A stretch of DNA of 20,892 bases from JAUWQU01 sp964564285 (GTDB lineage: Bacteria > Planctomycetota > Phycisphaerae > SM23-33): contig CAZMBZ010000050.1 of NCBI GenBank assembly GCA_964564285.1, positions 1-20,892 of the forward strand, written 5' to 3'. A program made the position numbers and the translations under genes. Positions 7,477-14,691 of the stretch are shown here, one piece after another; position 1 is the stretch's first letter, and every line of letters begins with the position of its first letter. Under the pieces are notes generated by a model. That model was not told the DNA's origin. It made no database searches and saw only the letters and a program-made list of their open reading frames with translations.

Positions 7477-7977
7477 TTAGTGCGAAGTGCCGGCCGGGAT
7501 TATGAAGCCGATCTCCACGGGCATCCGGCAGATTGCCCATGGCTGGCCCGCGGACAGGTCGAGTTTCGGCTGGCCCCATCGGATGCGTGGCTGGTAGGCC
7601 CGGGCGCTGCCCCAGGCGCAGGCGTCGGCGGGCGGGTCGGCCTCGATGGCGTTGATGGCTGCGTTCCTCAGCCGCATGATTTCCGCGAGTCGGGCGGACT
7701 CGTCAAGGTCCGCATCATCGACTGCGGCGGCGAGGATGATCTCCAGCGACACCGCCCCGCCGCGAACATCCTCCGGGCAGGCGGCCTCTCGCGTGGTGAT
7801 GTACCGCACGATGGCCACCGGCGAGTTGCTCAGTCGCGTCGCGCATTGGCGGACATCGCCGGTGGTGACGGTGACGGAATCGAACACATCCGATCCGGCC
7901 ACGGTCGCCGCGGCAAGTGCATCGCGAACGTCGTCGACGATCGACCAATCGGTATTGGCAATGGTTATGGCTGTCAT
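7477..7977 (-). CDS. Probable head-tail completion / tail terminator protein (Gp37-like, 166 aa)
   Basis: The ATG at 7977 has GAGG 7 bases upstream. The architecture is that of small tail-completion proteins. It has an N-terminal helix (SIVDDVRDALAAA), a central strand and helix with conserved-looking charged residues (RLSNSPVAIVRYITTREAACPEDVRGG), then an LEIILAAAVDD strand, a helix ESARLAEIMRLRNAAINAIE, and a closing pair of beta strands. Proteins of this pattern (DUF1834/gp37-like) cap the tail or join it to the head. Both neighbours fit: a putative connector upstream and a putative tube protein downstream. I did not run a profile search, so the family link rests on length, fold order and position. 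Confidence 0.55.
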   Translation of the reverse strand: MTAITIANTDWSIVDDVRDALAAATVAGSDVFDSVTVTTGDVRQCATRLSNSPVAIVRYITTREAACPEDVRGGAVSLEIILAAAVDDADLDESARLAEIMRLRNAAINAIEADPPADACAWGSARAYQPRIRWGQPKLDLSAGQPWAICRMPVEIGFIIPAGTSH

Positions 7978-8012
7978 ATTTATCCTCGATCAGTATCCCG
8001 GGCGGAGGAGGT

Positions 8013-8810
8013 TTAGACTCTCTGCTGTCGGACGGCGCCGCTCGCGGCGGCGCGGGCCTGCCCTCCGCCGCCCGGCCTGAAGGCCAGCACGAGCGACGCC
8101 ATCGCGCGGTCGAACTCGCCACGGTGGTAATCGCGAAGGCGGCTGTACATGGACTCGCCTCCGGTGCGATGGCTGCGGCCCAGGGCGATTTCCAGCGCCC
8201 GATGCGCACATGCCAGTCGAAGCTGGGCCGGATTTGCGACTCGCCGCAAGTCCGGCAGGTCGCGATTGACATCAGCCAGGAACCAGGCCTGTGCGGCTTG
8301 GCCGCCGAGGCGATCGCGGAACATGGCTGCGACCTTCGCCAACACGTCCTCGCCGGCCAGGCGTATGAACTCCGCGCACCCTGCCGTCTGGTCGTAACCC
8401 GGCAGGGCCTCGATGCCGTCCCACAACGTGTCGAGGTCGGCATCTACGCACAGGGCGACTTGGACCGGGCAGACATCGTCGGCGAGGTGCTGATGAAGCA
8501 TGAGCGAGCCGGACAGGCCGCTGTCGTTGACGGCCGAGAGGACGACCTCGACGGCCGAGCCAGCCGAGCCGTCTGCACCGGACACATCGGCTGACCCCTC
8601 GGCGACCTTGTCCGCCGCGCCCCGCCCGGCGTCCTTGTAGAGGCTTGCGGTAACGTTATCGCCGTCGCGGTCGGTCTCCAGCCAGAGCACTCCGCCGTCG
8701 GTATTCTCGCCGGCGACGGAGGTCCTGAGGCCCGCGAGCCTCCACCGCGACGTGGTAAAGGCCTCGTTGCGGTTTTCGTAACAGATGATGGATTCCCACT
8801 TGCGTGGCAT
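8013..8810 (-). CDS. Putative head-tail adaptor/connector protein (265 aa)
   Basis: The ATG at 8810 follows TGAGGAC at about 7 bases. The N-terminal 120 residues are beta-rich and acidic, with GVLWLETDRDGDNVTASLY. The C-terminal half is helical. It has a DTLWDGIEALPG turn, then EFIRLAGEDVLAKVAAMFRD, and then Ala/Arg/Leu-rich helices near the end (CAHRALEIALGR and YHRGEFDRAMASLVLAF). Helical bundles ending with an aromatic repeat are typical of phage head-tail connector (gp6-like) proteins, which sit below the portal. A separate N-terminal beta domain is unusual for a classical gp6-like adaptor, so this could be a fusion of a decoration or stopper domain with the connector. The last 15 residues are Gly/Ala/Gln/Arg-rich and likely unstructured. 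Confidence 0.5.
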   Translation of the reverse strand: MPRKWESIICYENRNEAFTTSRWRLAGLRTSVAGENTDGGVLWLETDRDGDNVTASLYKDAGRGAADKVAEGSADVSGADGSAGSAVEVVLSAVNDSGLSGSLMLHQHLADDVCPVQVALCVDADLDTLWDGIEALPGYDQTAGCAEFIRLAGEDVLAKVAAMFRDRLGGQAAQAWFLADVNRDLPDLRRVANPAQLRLACAHRALEIALGRSHRTGGESMYSRLRDYHRGEFDRAMASLVLAFRPGGGGQARAAASGAVRQQRV

Positions 8811-8820
8811 GGTTTTGTCC

Positions 8821-8976
8821 TCAGCGCTTGGCGCGTTTTTTCTCGGCCCGTTGGGCGGCCTGTTCGTGTTGGCAGCGGATCTGCCGCTTCTGGTCGGATG
8901 AGACGTGCCTGGTTTTCATCAGGTCGCGGATCTGCTCCGAGGCCAGACGATCGACGGTTCGACGATCAAGAGGCAT
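8821..8976 (-). CDS. Very small basic protein (51 aa) overlapping the upstream gene
   Basis: The start ATGCCTCTTGA overlaps the TGA of the preceding gene by 11 bases, and the next gene's Shine-Dalgarno begins at this gene's own stop. The peptide runs MPLDRRTVDRLASEQIRDL and ends in a run of Lys/Arg (AAQRAEKKRAKR). It is helical and basic, with a short coiled-coil-like stretch. It resembles the small scaffold-associated or DNA-interacting peptides often found between head genes. No family is recognised. Overlap, strand and spacing support it as a real gene, but it could be a conserved non-functional frame. Confidence 0.5.
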   Translation of the reverse strand: MPLDRRTVDRLASEQIRDLMKTRHVSSDQKRQIRCQHEQAAQRAEKKRAKR

Positions 8977-9565
8977 TTTTGCGAGTCCCGCCGTTGGAGG
9001 TTTCCTTGGCAAGCGGCACGTCCTGGCCCTTGTCGTCGGGGGAGGTTTGGCCATCGGCGAGGCCCTCTACCATCATGCGTGCGTAGACTGCCTGCTCGGC
9101 GACGGCGCGTCGCCCCTCGAGTTCGTCAATCTCCCGGGATGTCGGGTCGTCAGGCTTGTCGAGGGGATGCGAAAAGCCCTTCTCGCTACGATACCAGCCG
9201 AGCTTCGTGATGCCCGCGTGCCCGTTGACGTGGTCGTCCAGGGGCACCCAGACTGTCTGCTTGGCGTAGGTGGCCACGCCGCCGGAACCCTGAATCTTGC
9301 GCCACCGGCCGGTCCACATCTCCACGGCGCTGTTGCGACGGCAGGCGCCGCCTCGGGTTCCGGGCACCTGGGGCGAGCCCTCGGGGGCGTATCGCCAGAC
9401 GAGGCCCTTTTCGCAAACCACCCATCGTCGCCCGCGCAGCACGCGGTAGGCAATCGGCCTGCCTGCCTGATTGGTGAGCTGGCCGCCGCGCATGGACATG
9501 TCCGAGAGAATCTCCTGGACCTGCCGGGCCTCGGAGTCGTTGAGGTCGTAGACGTTTTCGTACAT
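8966..9565 (-). CDS. Phage head-region protein, unknown family (199 aa)
   Basis: The start is taken as MYENVYDLNDSEARQVQEIL (ATG 9565), because AAGGA lies about 10 bases upstream. The longer frame upstream covers the hairpin region after the capsid gene. The product has a short helical N-terminus, a glycine/arginine region (LTNQAGRPIAYRVLRGRRWVVC), then a Trp-rich beta core (LVWRYAPEG, MWTGRWRKIQG). Downstream of these lies a helix (DELEGRRAVAEQAVYARMM) and a disordered Asp/Lys-rich end. It comes first after the major capsid gene, where head-decoration, stopper or maturation proteins are usual. No catalytic motif is visible. The length does not match a standard head gene, so the exact role is open. 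Confidence 0.5.
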   Translation of the reverse strand: MYENVYDLNDSEARQVQEILSDMSMRGGQLTNQAGRPIAYRVLRGRRWVVCEKGLVWRYAPEGSPQVPGTRGGACRRNSAVEMWTGRWRKIQGSGGVATYAKQTVWVPLDDHVNGHAGITKLGWYRSEKGFSHPLDKPDDPTSREIDELEGRRAVAEQAVYARMMVEGLADGQTSPDDKGQDVPLAKETSNGGTRKNAS

Positions 9566-9628
9566 TTGTTGGATATCCTTTTGGATTGGCCGGCCTCGCG
9601 GCTCGGCGTGGTTGGAGTTTCGTTTCTT

Positions 9629-9699
9629 GCAGGGATTCAGGGGATGCATCCCTGCCGAAAAGGCCGCCGGGGCCCCCGGGCAAACGTCGCCCGGGGGCC
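9629..9699 (-). terminator. Two hairpins after the major capsid gene
   Basis: The capsid gene ends at 9719. Downstream on the minus strand lies an 11-bp perfect GC stem (9671-9681 with 9689-9699; 7-base loop aaacgtc), followed within about 10 bases by TTTT. A second hairpin (9629-9636 with 9648-9655, 8 bp) lies just beyond. The first could act as a partial terminator or an mRNA 3'-end stabiliser, giving more capsid mRNA than downstream genes. The T-run is short, so full termination is unsure. Confidence 0.5.
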
Positions 9700-9718
9700 T
9701 TGCCGGCTGGCTGGACGC

Positions 9719-10603
9719 TTACGCGTCGGTGATGATGGGCACGCCGAAGGTATCGACGTTTTCCCCGACGCCGTAGGCGATGGTCGCCACGACCTCGGTG
9801 CTTCTGGCGGAGGCGTCGCGCTGGTACTCCACCCGTAGCGGGCGAAGCTGGACCAGCGTGAGGGCCTCGCGAACCAACATCGCCCCGGCCCGGTCGGCCC
9901 CGGTGTTGGCGGTCTCGACTTCCGTGGTCACATAGATCGGAACGCCACAGAAGACGCCCCAGAAACCGTTGGTCGAGAGCCCCTCCGGCAGGCGTCCATC
10001 GCGGACCAGTTCCGGCAGGTTGGTGAACACGGCCGCACCGTTCGAGGCTGCGGTCAGCGCGGTGAACAGGTCCATCTTCTGGGCCGGGTGCAGGACGCAG
10101 ACCTTCTGGCCCGGGGCGTTGGCTAGTTCGAGCGTGTAGATGGCCTCGATGAAGTCAGCCACGGAGAGGTTCGTCCCGCTTGTTCCGACTGCGCCCGAGC
10201 CGGATCCGTTGAGTCCGGCAAACAGCGCGCAGAGGTCGCCATCGACCTTCTGGGCGATAGCCCTGCCGCTCGAACGGGCCCAGACGGCCAGGTCGTTGAG
10301 GATCGCCGTCTCGAGCGCCAGGTCGGTGACCTCTGTGCTCAGACCGACCTCACCGATGGTGATCGAAGCGGTGGTCGCCGGTGTGCGAGCCGCGGCGGCG
10401 AGGTCGTCGCCCTCGCTAACGCTGGCTGCCGAAGTGGTCGGAAGCTGCGTCTGCTCCCAGACCTTGCCCTGCCCGGCGCCGAGAAGCTCGCGCTGGACCA
10501 GGCCGGCCACGACTATGTTCGGACGCGTCTCCTGAAGGATGTCCGCCGAGATAAGCTCGCTCGGCACCCATGCGTCCAGGGTTGTGGTGGTGGTTTGTGC
10601 CAT
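9719..10603 (-). CDS. Major capsid protein, HK97-fold (294 aa)
   Basis: The ATG at 10603 has TAGGAG at about 9 bases upstream, a strong site as expected for a capsid gene. The sequence has the course of a HK97-type coat protein without a delta domain. An N-terminal arm with Thr-rich start leads to a beta strand (NIVVAGLVQRELL), a flexible E-loop-like stretch (SEGDDLAAAARTPATTASITIGEVGLSTEVTDLA), the spine helix region (AVWARSSGRAIAQKVDGDLCALFAGL), a P-domain and A-domain area with CVLHPAQKMDLF and VFCGVPIYVTTEV, and a C-terminal segment with LRVEYQRDASARSTEVVATIAYGV. The last strand pattern is usual at the end of HK97-like coat proteins. The scaffold gene is just upstream (12-base gap). Confidence 0.8.
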   Translation of the reverse strand: MAQTTTTTLDAWVPSELISADILQETRPNIVVAGLVQRELLGAGQGKVWEQTQLPTTSAASVSEGDDLAAAARTPATTASITIGEVGLSTEVTDLALETAILNDLAVWARSSGRAIAQKVDGDLCALFAGLNGSGSGAVGTSGTNLSVADFIEAIYTLELANAPGQKVCVLHPAQKMDLFTALTAASNGAAVFTNLPELVRDGRLPEGLSTNGFWGVFCGVPIYVTTEVETANTGADRAGAMLVREALTLVQLRPLRVEYQRDASARSTEVVATIAYGVGENVDTFGVPIITDA

Positions 10604-10615
10604 TTTCTATTGCTC

Positions 10616-11485
10616 CTAAATGTAGTCCCCTTGGTCGGCCGACCCGCGGCCCAGGATGCTGTCGCGCTGCTGGCGCGTCATACGATTGGCGACAGTCAGC
10701 CGCTGAATTGGCGGCAGGGCCATGAACTCGGCCTTCGATCGGGGAATCGGTTCCATGTGTGTCATCGCTCCCCCGGCCTGGCGCGCGCCGCTGCCGGGGG
10801 TCACTGTCGATCGGATAAGGTTCGTGTTTTCAGGCAGGGCCAGGAACGCCTCCACGAAACGCTGCGCATCGCGGACAGGCTTGTCGCCATCGAGTGCCAC
10901 CTGGCCGTCAGAGCCGAGAAAGTTGGGCTCGAATCGGCCGACGGAGGTCTCGATCATCCGCACCCGGCCATGCAACAACGCGACAACCTGGTCCGGGTTG
11001 ATCGCGCGAGCCCGAGAGGCCGCGACGCGAAGCTCCTGGTCGGCAAGCAGATCCGCCAGGCGTTTTTCAAGCGTTTCCTTTCGCCCGCGAAGTTCGGCCA
11101 GGTGGGCCTTTACCGGGTCCGGTAGCCGCTGTTCGATCGCCTGGAGGTCCGTTGCCCGCGAGCCATCCATCCCGCCGTCCGGCGAGGTTTGCGACTCGTC
11201 CTGCTCATCCGTTCGGCTCAGGCTCGCCAGCAGTTGATCCACCTGCGCCGTAAGTTGACGAACCTTCTCCTTGGCCGTCTGCCTCTGGCCGACGACCTTG
11301 TTGAACTCGGCGCGGGAGACGACATCGTCGGCCCGGTCTTCCAGCCCGGCCTGCGCTTCGCCCGAAACGCCGAGTGAATCCGGCGAGGCCTCCGCCCCGC
11401 CAACCGTTGCATCCGCAACCAAACCTGCCTGTCCGGTAGGCAGGTCCTGAGTCCGTTGAGTTTCCAGTGAGTTGGTTTGATCCAT
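10616..11485 (-). CDS. Capsid scaffolding protein (289 aa)
   Basis: The ATG at 11485 is the first one in the frame; only a distant AAGGA (about 13 bases) precedes it. The protein is acidic and helical, as scaffolds are. It has a disordered N-terminus, a helix from about residue 55 (EFNKVVGQRQTAKEKVRQL) with coiled-coil heptads, a second helix with many Glu/Lys/Leu (AHLAELRGRKETLEKRLADL), and a C-terminal basic, helix-turn-like end (SKAEFMALPPIQRLTVANRM). This agrees with the phage scaffolding family and its position immediately before the coat gene. Near residues 14-22 the sequence DLPTGQAG is encoded by a palindromic repeat (11423-11445) inserted in frame, in the flexible N-terminus where it would be tolerated. 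Confidence 0.75.
   Translation of the reverse strand: MDQTNSLETQRTQDLPTGQAGLVADATVGGAEASPDSLGVSGEAQAGLEDRADDVVSRAEFNKVVGQRQTAKEKVRQLTAQVDQLLASLSRTDEQDESQTSPDGGMDGSRATDLQAIEQRLPDPVKAHLAELRGRKETLEKRLADLLADQELRVAASRARAINPDQVVALLHGRVRMIETSVGRFEPNFLGSDGQVALDGDKPVRDAQRFVEAFLALPENTNLIRSTVTPGSGARQAGGAMTHMEPIPRSKAEFMALPPIQRLTVANRMTRQQRDSILGRGSADQGDYI
11423..11445. repeat. Palindromic repeat copy 2, inside the scaffold gene
   Basis: acctgcct-gtccggt-aggcaggt is an inverted repeat of 8 bp arms and belongs to the CTGCCTGCCGG family. It is translated in the scaffold gene as part of DLPTGQAG. The frame stays open across it, so it is an in-frame insertion. Confidence 0.75.
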
Positions 11486-11510
11486 GAGTGAATGTGTTCC
11501 TTCTTAGTTA

Positions 11511-11562
11511 GCGGGGATGCAGGCGACCTGCCTGTCGGCAGACAGACCCCATGCATCCCTGC
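11511..11562. repeat. Palindromic repeat copy 3, nested in a larger hairpin between portal and scaffold
   Basis: A variant of the family (acctgcctgtcggcagacag, 11526-11545) sits within a longer stem whose outer arms are gcggggatgc (11511-11520) and gcatccctgc (11553-11562), one mismatch. The gatgcatccctgc segment also appears at 9643-9655 in the gap after the capsid gene. The hairpin lies between portal and scaffold genes on the minus strand. It could function as an RNA stem or partial terminator. Confidence 0.6.
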
Positions 11563-11592
11563 AAAATCAGTTGATGAATACCCCCGACGCCG

Positions 11593-13056
11593 CTATTGCC
11601 CGAGCGGCGCGGTGTCGATCTGATCGGTGATTCGCTTGTGCTGATCCGAGCCGTCGCGGACGAGCATGTTCGCCAGTTGACGCGTCATCTCCCGCGTGAC
11701 TTCTGTCAGCGATCCGCTGACCGGCCCGCAGTCGGCAACCCAGCCGCGAATGTTGTCCAGCATCTCCCCGACGGGCTCCAGCACGAAGTCGCGGTTGTAC
11801 GTCACGCTGTAACCAAGCCGCCCGGCCGCCTCGTGCGGGGCTATCGCCTCGCCGGTGCCCAGCACCACCGCCTGACGCATCATCTCCAGTTCCGCACGCT
11901 CGCACTGGCCCGCCGTGGCGCGAAGCTCATTGTCCAGGTCCGTCCGCTCCATCGCCAGCTTCAGACCGCTGCCCGATGATGCGTTTATCTCCGCCATGCC
12001 GCCGCGGAACTTCATCAGTCGGAGAATCTCGCCGAGGTACAGCAGCAGCCAGCGGCGCTTCTCGATGATATGCCCGACGTCGCCCTGGACCACCCGCAGC
12101 GTCGCGGCAGGGTCCTGAGCGCTGATGAGCATTCCGCCGCCGTAGGTGTCCGGCAGCTCGCCCTTCTGGAAGCCAGTCGCCAGCCACCTCGGCACGGCCG
12201 CCAGCAGCTCGGCGTCGGCCTGGCTCTTGAGGTTCATCGCCACCCGGGCCACCATGGCCGGGCGAGTCACCAGCGAAAGCGGCACGCCGCCGCAGCCGGG
12301 CTTCTGCGATTCCGAGAAGTACAGCTTCACCACGGGCGTCTGGCCCAGCGGGTGCGAGCCTTCTCGCAGCAGGACCACATCGTTGGACTCATCGCCGCCG
12401 CCGTCCGGGCAGCTAGCCCGCCACAGGCGGTATCCATCAGCCGAAAGCGTCAGGAAGTCCGTGGACTCGCCGCCCGCCCCCGTCAGCTCATCGGCGGCGC
12501 CGACGCGCCCGAGACAGTAGCGAACCCAGGTGAAGTTCCGCGAGCCGTTGCAGGCCCAGTCCGGTCGCTCCAGCGGGGTGAACTGCATGAAGTATGGCCG
12601 AACGCGGTGGGCAGCCTCGTCGCGCCGCGTGTGGATTTCCGCACCTTGCGGAGCATCAGCGACCTGCGTGACGATATCCACGCCGGTAACGTAATGGTTC
12701 CACACCGCCCGCCGCATGAACGCGTCGAGGCACACGCCATCGCCGTCGGCATCGTTGATGAGCGGCTCGATGATATCGCGGTATCTGCCGGCCGGATCGA
12801 CAGTGCGCTTGGGGGCGGTCCGCCAGAGATTGTCCACGCGAATCCGCACGCCGTCGCGGCACATATCCAGCGGCACGGACATCTGCCGTCGATACGCGTA
12901 GTCGTCATCATGCTCGCTGGGCGAGAACCGCGGCAGGTACGTCCCGCGTTCGAGCACATCCAGCGTCATCTCGGCCGCGTCAGTCTCCAGCCGCCATCGC
13001 GGCCCATGCAGCCGAGCCAGCGGCCCTTCGTCAAACGGATTGAATTCGTGTTCCAT
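11593..13056 (-). CDS. Phage portal protein (487 aa)
   Basis: The start is taken at MEHEFNPFDEGPLARLH (ATG 13056), because AAGGG lies about 8 bases upstream and the longer frame overlaps a terminator. The protein has the size and order of a portal (DUF4055-like). The N-terminus has YLPRFSPSEHDDDYAYRRQM, then RTVDPAGRYRDIIEPLINDADGDGV and a helix with HYVTGVDIVT. The middle is a beta-rich wing (PYFMQFTPLERPDWACNG). The C-terminal half has a stem/crown helix region (VARVAMNLKSQADAELLAAV, then KRRWLLLYLGEILRLMKFRGG and ERTDLDNELRATAGQCERAELEMMRQ). It lies directly before the scaffold gene, with TerL upstream beyond the inserted TAC cassette, which is the usual portal place. The exact portal family was not confirmed. 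Confidence 0.75.
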   Translation of the reverse strand: MEHEFNPFDEGPLARLHGPRWRLETDAAEMTLDVLERGTYLPRFSPSEHDDDYAYRRQMSVPLDMCRDGVRIRVDNLWRTAPKRTVDPAGRYRDIIEPLINDADGDGVCLDAFMRRAVWNHYVTGVDIVTQVADAPQGAEIHTRRDEAAHRVRPYFMQFTPLERPDWACNGSRNFTWVRYCLGRVGAADELTGAGGESTDFLTLSADGYRLWRASCPDGGGDESNDVVLLREGSHPLGQTPVVKLYFSESQKPGCGGVPLSLVTRPAMVARVAMNLKSQADAELLAAVPRWLATGFQKGELPDTYGGGMLISAQDPAATLRVVQGDVGHIIEKRRWLLLYLGEILRLMKFRGGMAEINASSGSGLKLAMERTDLDNELRATAGQCERAELEMMRQAVVLGTGEAIAPHEAAGRLGYSVTYNRDFVLEPVGEMLDNIRGWVADCGPVSGSLTEVTREMTRQLANMLVRDGSDQHKRITDQIDTAPLGQ

Positions 13057-13154
13057 GATCTTGCCCTTTGTGCGCACACCACAACCCTTAATGCCTTCGG
13101 CCAACATCCCGATGCTCGCCCAAGTAAGTTGGCAGTGTTCGCGTTCGTGAAGTG

Positions 13155-13191
13155 TTTTAGAATGAAAGAGGGCCACGCCAAAACGTGACCC
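13155..13191 (-). terminator. Rho-independent-like terminator after secB-like gene
   Basis: On the minus strand the 8-bp stem GGGTCACG / CGTGGCCC (one G-U pair) with a 6-base TTTTGG loop (13191-13170) is followed by TCTTTCATTCTAAAA. It lies about 60 bases after the end of the secB-like gene and before the portal gene. This would end transcription of the TAC cassette, and it separates the cassette from the phage operon. Confidence 0.6.
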
Positions 13192-13252
13192 TACAAACCT
13201 TGAAACCCCGACAAAGTTACGACATCGGTCGCTACTGCAACGACAAAGAATC

Positions 13253-13825
13253 CTACTGCTTCGTTAGAACGGTCTTCTTCTTGGACTTCCCACTAACGCG
13301 TTTCCGTCCCGAAATCTTCTCCGGACTCTTTGGCGCCTCGGGCTTGCCGACAGCGTCCATGATCCGGTACACGGGAACGACCAGCGGAGGCAGACCCATC
13401 CGAGTAACTGCGCTCTGGACATACTCACGCCAGTAGGGCCAGGCGTTGTAAACGCCGTTTATCCGGCCAAAGCTCTGAATGGTCTCATCGTCGAAGGAAC
13501 CAGCATCAGAGCAAACGTACTCCAACTCGATCGAGGCGCTCGCTTCGACCACAGCACTCGCGGCCTTGGCATCTTCGGGTTTCGCTTCCATGACAAAACT
13601 GGCGAGGACCTTTATCGTGGAGTTGGCTGAGTCAACGCTCGTCTGGGCGGTAACCTTATAGGTGACAGCCAGCGGCGTCGGGTTAGCTTGCGGGATTACC
13701 CGACCTCTGAATTCGACGCATCTCACGTTACGTATCTGAACACGTTGAGCTACCTCAGCAGCCATGGCCAGAGGGCTCTTCTTGCTCTTCTCCGGTGTTT
13801 TCTCAGCCTTGACACTTTTCATCAT
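13253..13825 (-). CDS. secB-like: SecB-like chaperone of a toxin-antitoxin-chaperone (TAC) module (190 aa)
   Basis: The start at ATG 13825 (or the next ATG) lies only 4 bases after the antitoxin stop, so the pair is coupled. The core (residues about 25-158) fits the SecB fold. It has a series of beta strands (CVEFRGRVI, LAVTYKVTAQTSV, STIKVLASFVME, VEASASIELEYVC), then helical segments, and the SecB closing motif AWPYWREYVQ with LPPLVVPVYRI at 128-154. This corresponds to the FPYARE...GFPPL.L.P-type end of SecB. SecB binds unfolded proteins; in TAC modules it protects the antitoxin from aggregation or degradation. The N- and C-termini are Lys-rich extensions. No separate signal-peptide pathway gene lies nearby. 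The function as TAC chaperone is inferred from the order toxin, antitoxin, SecB. Confidence 0.75.
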   Translation of the reverse strand: MMKSVKAEKTPEKSKKSPLAMAAEVAQRVQIRNVRCVEFRGRVIPQANPTPLAVTYKVTAQTSVDSANSTIKVLASFVMEAKPEDAKAASAVVEASASIELEYVCSDAGSFDDETIQSFGRINGVYNAWPYWREYVQSAVTRMGLPPLVVPVYRIMDAVGKPEAPKSPEKISGRKRVSGKSKKKTVLTKQ

Positions 13826-13829
13826 AGTA

Positions 13830-14255
13830 TTAGCCCGCTAATGGAAGCTGCTTTTCAGAATCACCAACCCCGTTCAAATCGCGAACGCTCACCTCTGGAC
13901 TTGCAGTGAACACAAAGGGTGAGGACCACACCACATCTCCGGAGACATCGAACACTTGCGATTCGTCGTTTTGCCGCACCGGGTCCAGCAGTTCCGCCGA
14001 AACTTTGATCTCCCTGTTCAGGTGGAAGAAGATATCCGAGATCGTCGATATCGTCATATTCCTTTCTCCATCCAGAACTTGCGAAACGTTGGCTGGGCTT
14101 GTGCCAAGTCGTCTTGCGAGTTCCGCTCTTGAGACGCCATCTTCCTCCATGACTTCGCAAATGAACTCCGTCACCTCCAAGATCGCCATTTCGCGCTGAA
14201 GGAGCTTCCTATCCTCCGGCGTCTCCGAGAGCCGATCAATTAGAGTGCTTGCCAT
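13830..14255 (-). CDS. higA: HigA-like XRE antitoxin with C-terminal extension (141 aa)
   Basis: ATG 14255 (MASTLIDRL) has GGAG 6 bases upstream, better than the ATG four codons earlier. Residues about 29-82 form an XRE-type helix-turn-helix (EDGVSRAELARRLGTSPANVSQVLDGERNMTISTI, reported here in pieces: recognition helix SPANVSQVLDG). This DNA-binding domain should repress the operon promoter and neutralise the toxin. Residues 86-141 form an extension beyond the usual HTH antitoxin, with an aromatic cluster VVWSSPFVF (W110, F114, F116). In known TAC modules such C-terminal tails are chaperone-addiction segments bound by SecB; assigning that role here is inference. The gene sits 43 bases downstream of the toxin gene and 4 bases before the secB-like gene. 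Confidence 0.8.
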   Translation of the reverse strand: MASTLIDRLSETPEDRKLLQREMAILEVTEFICEVMEEDGVSRAELARRLGTSPANVSQVLDGERNMTISTISDIFFHLNREIKVSAELLDPVRQNDESQVFDVSGDVVWSSPFVFTASPEVSVRDLNGVGDSEKQLPLAG

Positions 14256-14298
14256 GCTTATCTCCATCGTATGTGCTTATCAGGGTTGCCCCGTCTTA

Positions 14299-14691
14299 CT
14301 ACCGATTCTTACGCGACAAGTCTTCGGCACGGATTCTCTCGGCCCGCGAGAACTCTGTCGGAGGCCACTTCTGCTGCTTCTTGACGAAACCGTGTGTCAG
14401 CACCCAGTCTGGGCCGTCTTGAAAACAGCCGATCCTGTAATGACTTCGCTTGAATTCCCATATACTCCCGCGAATCTTCTTGAACTGCTTTTCATTTCTG
14501 ATCCTTGGGTTGTTAGCCAAATGCTTAAAAAGTGCAGCGAACTTCAGCAGGTTGGACTTGTCATTCCGTTCGAGATCATCCAAGAAATCCTCTGCCGGCG
14601 ATTTACCATTCATGGTCACAGCACAGACAATGCGCCGGACACATCCGATTGCCAAGACAGCCCTGCCATGTTCATCGACTTGCTGCACCAT
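14299..14691 (-). CDS. higB: HigB/Gp49-like toxin (RelE/ParE superfamily, 130 aa)
   Basis: The frame is open farther upstream, but that part is a shadow of terL. I place the start at ATG 14691 (MVQQVDEHG), directly after an AT-rich region; there is no clear Shine-Dalgarno, so a slightly different start is possible. Residues 19-108 match the phage-derived Gp49-like/HigB family: strand RRIVCAVTMNG, then KSPAEDFLDDLERNDKSNLL, IWEFKRSHYRIGCF at about 78-90, and LTHGFVKKQQKWPPTEF at 98-114. Members of this family cut mRNA at the ribosome. The toxin precedes the antitoxin, as in HigBA modules. Its reading frame ends 43 bases before higA. Confidence 0.8.
   Translation of the reverse strand: MVQQVDEHGRAVLAIGCVRRIVCAVTMNGKSPAEDFLDDLERNDKSNLLKFAALFKHLANNPRIRNEKQFKKIRGSIWEFKRSHYRIGCFQDGPDWVLTHGFVKKQQKWPPTEFSRAERIRAEDLSRKNR

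Noticed and set aside
13253..13825. The secB-like gene as the housekeeping host secB
   Set aside because: It is directly coupled to a HigBA pair inside phage genes, with unusual Lys-rich ends. A dedicated TAC chaperone is the simpler reading.
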